Assembly (NCBI GenBank): GCA_017311315.1
Contig: CM029670.1
Location: 25,385,449-25,449,448, forward strand
Direction: 5' to 3'
Length of the DNA: 64,000 nucleotides
Source: Dendrocalamus latiflorus
Taxonomy: Eukaryota > Streptophyta > Magnoliopsida > Poales > Poaceae
The translations under genes were made by a program, and so were the position numbers. The notes beneath the pieces were generated by a model. The model saw nothing but the letters and a program-made list of their open reading frames with translations. It did not search any database and was not told the origin of the DNA. Positions within the stretch are counted from its first letter, which is position 1; each line of letters opens with the position of its first letter. Below are positions 60,935 through 64,000 of this stretch, piece after piece.

Positions 60935-63900
60935 TCAACCATGTAGGTATCTAATACCCATTGCCCTAGTGTGAGCCTCATGCTTTGGCTGGGGAAGCGG
61001 CTTTGTCAACGGATCTGCAATGTTCAAATCCGTTTGTACTTTGCATATCTTCACATCGCCTCTCTCCACAATCTCGCGGATGAGATGAAATCGCCGTAGA
61101 ATGTGCTTGGACTTCTGGTGCGATCTAGGCTCCTTGGCTTGCGCAATGGCCCCACTATTGTCACAGTAGAGGTCCATTGGGCTGGAGGCACTAGCCACCA
61201 CACCAAGCTCAGAAACAAATTTCTTGATCCAAACAGCCTCTTTAGCAGCTTCAGAAGCTGCTATGTACTCGGCCTCTGTTGTAGAATCAGCAACCGTCTC
61301 CTGCTTGGAACTCTTCCAGCTCACCGCACCGCCATTCAGGCAGAACACAAATCCAGATTGCGATCTAAAATCATCTTTGTCAGTTTGGAAGCTAGCATCG
61401 GTGTAACCATTTACAACGAGCTCTTCCTCACCCCCATAGACGAGGAACACATCTTTAGTTCTTCTCAAGTACTTCAAGATGTTCTTTACGGCAATCCAGT
61501 GACTTTCACCTGGATCTGACTGGTATCTACTTGTAGCACTTAAAGCATACGAGACATCTGGACGTGTACAAAGCATGGCATACATAATGGATCCCATAGC
61601 CGAAGCATATGGAATCGCATTCATTTTATCCCGCTCATCAGGTGTACTAGGACACTGACTCTTGCTAAGATGTATACCATGTGACATAGGTAGGAAGCCT
61701 TTCTTGGAATCCTGCATGTTGAACCTTTTCAACACCTTGTCAATGTACGTATCTTGGCTTAATCCAATTAGCCTTCTTGATCTATCCCTATAGATCTTGA
61801 TGCCCAGAATATATGCCGCCTCTCCTAAGTCTTTCATAGAGAAACTATTTTTCAATGAAGACTTAACAGATTCGAGCATAGGAATGTCATTTCCGATCAG
61901 TAATATGTCATCCACATATAAGACCAGAAACACGAGTGCGCTCCCACTAGCCTTTTTGTAAACACAAGGCTCTTCTTCGTTCTTGATGAAACCAAACCCT
62001 TTGATTACTTCATCAAAACGAATGTTCCAACTCCGAGATGCCTGCTTTAATCCATAAATGGATCTTTGCAGCTTGCATATCTTTCCAGCTGATTGCGGAT
62101 CGACAAAACCCGTGGGCTGTGTCATGTACACATCCTCACTCAGATTTCCATTAAGGAAAGCTGTTTTGACATCCATTTGCCATATTTCATAGTCGAAATA
62201 TGCAGCAATCGCTAGAATGATCCGAATAGACTTTATCATTGCGACGGGCGAAAAAGTTTCATCATAATCAACACCTTGAATTTGTTTGAAACCTTTGGCC
62301 ACCAATCGCGCTTTATAGATGTGAACATTTCCATCTATGTCTATCTTTTTCTTGAAAATCCATTTGCACTCAATGGTTTTAACACCATCAGGTGGATCAA
62401 CCAAGTTCCAAACATGATTACTGTGCATGGATTCAATTTCGGATCTCATGGCTTCAAGCCATTTCTCAGAGTCTGGTCCCACCATCGCTTCTTCATAGGT
62501 CTTAGGCTCATCGTTGTCTAACAACAATATGTCCCGTTGTTGAGTAGTCAAGAACATGTACCTTTCAGGTGCACGACGTGACCTCTCTGACCTACGTGGT
62601 GCCGGTGTGTCCACAACAGGTTCTTCAACAGTTTGTTCATCCTGTTGTGGTTCTGTAGGAGCTGAAACGTTTTCAGGTGTTTCCCGAATTTCTTCAAGTT
62701 GCACCATGCTCCCACTATCCCTTCTTGAGAGAAACTCTTTCTCTAAGAAGACACCATGCCGGGCGACAAACACTTTGCCTTCTCCTTGATTATAGAAGTA
62801 ATATCCTTTTGTTTCCTTAGGATACCCGATAAAGAAGCATTTATCAGATTTAGGACTGAGCTTATCAGATTGTAAACGTTTTACATAAGCCTCACATCCC
62901 CAAATCTTAAGAAAAGACAAGCTAGGACGTTGTCCTGTCCACATCTCATATGGTGTCTTTTCTACTGATTTTGATGGAACCCTGTTTAGTGTGAAAGCGG
63001 CTGTTTCAAGAGCGTACCCCCAAAAAGACAACGGAAGATCACTTTGGCTCATCATGGAGCGCACCATATCTAATAAGGTGCGATTTCTCCGTTCAGATAC
63101 CCCATTCCATTGAGGTGTTCCTGGCGGAGTCAATTGTGGAACAATTCCACAATCCTTCAGATGATTGCCAAACTCATGGCTCAAATACTCGCCTCCACGA
63201 TCAGATCGTAGAAACTTGATTGTCTTGCCTAAATGATTTTGCACTTCATTTTGGAATTCTTTGAACTTTTCAAAGGATTCGGACTTATGCTTCATCAGGT
63301 AGATATACCCATATCTACTAAAATCATCAGTAAAAGTTATGAAGTACTGAAAACCACCTCTGGCTGTTGAGCTCATTGGTCCACATACATCAGAATGTAC
63401 GAGTGCCAATAAGTCACTTGCCCGTTCACCTTGACCGGTGAAAGGTGCCTTTGTCATCTTGCCAAGTAAACAAGATTCGCATGTCTCAAATGATTCAAAA
63501 TTAAATGAGTGCAGAATACCATCTCTATGGAGCTTCTCCATGCGTTTCTCATTTATGTGACCTAAGCGACAGTGCCAAATAAACGTGGGATTCAAATCAT
63601 TCGAACGTTGCCTCTTTGCATTAATGTTATAGACCGGTGACTCTTCAAGAGTAAGAACATATAACCCATTCACCAATGGAGTATGACAATAGAACATATC
63701 TTTGAAATAAAGAGAACAACCATTGTTCACAGATCTAAAGTCATAACCTTCTGCTTGCAAACATGAAGCAGAAATAATGTTCTTGGAAAGAGATGGAACA
63801 CAATAACAATTATTCAATTCCAAAACTAATCCTGAAGGTAAAGACAATGGCATGGTGCCAACAGCGACCGCAGCAACTTTTGCTCCATTGCCAACGCGAA

Positions 63901-64000
63901 GATCCACTTCGCTCCTCCTCAAACTTCTACTTCTTCTTAGCCCCTGCAACGATTTGCAAAGGTGAGCAACCGATCCGGTATCAAATACCCAAGAATCAGT
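60935..64000 (-). CDS. Copia element 2 Pol polyprotein, N-terminus outside window
   Basis: Open from the window edge to the stop at 60935; at least 1021 codons. The edge holds the protease motif FDTGSVAHLC. Numbering from the first ATG at 63949: integrase zinc residues H126, H131, C157, C160; triad D187, D250, E286; RT with MDVKTAFLNG near 596 and YVDD near 679; RNase H with YTDASF and STTEAEYIAA, ending IADPLTKPLP. No stop or shift is seen and all catalytic motifs are present, so the element may still be active or recently was. It is of a different copia lineage from 23030-26224. Confidence 0.95.
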   Translation of the reverse strand, partial: TDSWVFDTGSVAHLCKSLQGLRRSRSLRRSEVDLRVGNGAKVAAVAVGTMPLSLPSGLVLELNNCYCVPSLSKNIISASCLQAEGYDFRSVNNGCSLYFKDMFYCHTPLVNGLYVLTLEESPVYNINAKRQRSNDLNPTFIWHCRLGHINEKRMEKLHRDGILHSFNFESFETCESCLLGKMTKAPFTGQGERASDLLALVHSDVCGPMSSTARGGFQYFITFTDDFSRYGYIYLMKHKSESFEKFKEFQNEVQNHLGKTIKFLRSDRGGEYLSHEFGNHLKDCGIVPQLTPPGTPQWNGVSERRNRTLLDMVRSMMSQSDLPLSFWGYALETAAFTLNRVPSKSVEKTPYEMWTGQRPSLSFLKIWGCEAYVKRLQSDKLSPKSDKCFFIGYPKETKGYYFYNQGEGKVFVARHGVFLEKEFLSRRDSGSMVQLEEIRETPENVSAPTEPQQDEQTVEEPVVDTPAPRRSERSRRAPERYMFLTTQQRDILLLDNDEPKTYEEAMVGPDSEKWLEAMRSEIESMHSNHVWNLVDPPDGVKTIECKWIFKKKIDIDGNVHIYKARLVAKGFKQIQGVDYDETFSPVAMIKSIRIILAIAAYFDYEIWQMDVKTAFLNGNLSEDVYMTQPTGFVDPQSAGKICKLQRSIYGLKQASRSWNIRFDEVIKGFGFIKNEEEPCVYKKASGSALVFLVLYVDDILLIGNDIPMLESVKSSLKNSFSMKDLGEAAYILGIKIYRDRSRRLIGLSQDTYIDKVLKRFNMQDSKKGFLPMSHGIHLSKSQCPSTPDERDKMNAIPYASAMGSIMYAMLCTRPDVSYALSATSRYQSDPGESHWIAVKNILKYLRRTKDVFLVYGGEEELVVNGYTDASFQTDKDDFRSQSGFVFCLNGGAVSWKSSKQETVADSTTEAEYIAASEAAKEAVWIKKFVSELGVVASASSPMDLYCDNSGAIAQAKEPRSHQKSKHILRRFHLIREIVERGDVKICKVQTDLNIADPLTKPLPQPKHEAHTRAMGIRYLHG

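Overview
This window looks like plant nuclear DNA from a grass (Poaceae; the element families and codon style suggest rice or a close relative, but the species is an inference). It has no bacterial-type operons, rRNA or tRNA genes. Nearly everything is transposable elements (TEs), many inserted into each other, plus decayed fragments of host genes. Boundaries below rest on terminal dinucleotides, target-site duplications (TSDs), primer-binding sites (PBS, matching initiator Met tRNA), polypurine tracts (PPT), and comparison of copies inside the window.

Layout. 1-10336: Ty3/gypsy element A (minus strand, Tekay/Del-type, 3.4 kb LTRs, no gag), running off the left edge. 10337-18532: a ZMYM1-type hAT transposase gene on the minus strand, cut at 10336 by element A and split by Ty3/gypsy element B (10879-17778). 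19477-21825: a CAF1/POP2-type deadenylase pseudogene split by a small hAT element that carries a CCCH zinc-finger gene fragment. 21825-29726: a Sirevirus-like copia element without its 5' end. 29730-38650: two copies of a duplicated unit (LINE fragment + CAF1-like pseudogene + shared tail). Copy two is broken by a gene-carrying hAT element with another copy nested inside it, by copia LTRs, and by a further insertion.

38823-57384: a LINE ORF2 relic holds an Ac-like hAT element (39637-57258, 8-bp TSD). That element holds a coding-free LTR element with about 5.2-kb LTRs (40391-55005, 5-bp TSD). One of those LTRs carries a solo Sirevirus-like LTR and the other a Harbinger-type MITE. The Ac-like element also carries an NHL/LEA2 gene fragment and an in-phase three-exon small gene model that the LTR element interrupts. 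57415-59446: a CACTA element full of inverted repeats. 59447-64000: a copia element with an intact pol frame, running off the right edge.

How the parts relate. Elements A, B and the two copia elements encode reverse transcriptase, RNase H and integrase. Element A and the coding-free element share PPT-proximal and LTR motifs, so the latter was probably copied by proteins of an A-like element. Short hAT elements have picked up pieces of at least four host genes. The clearest candidates for undescribed biology are this gene-capturing hAT group, the very long-LTR element, and the small split gene inside the Ac-like element. No defence, toxin or pathogen gene was seen.
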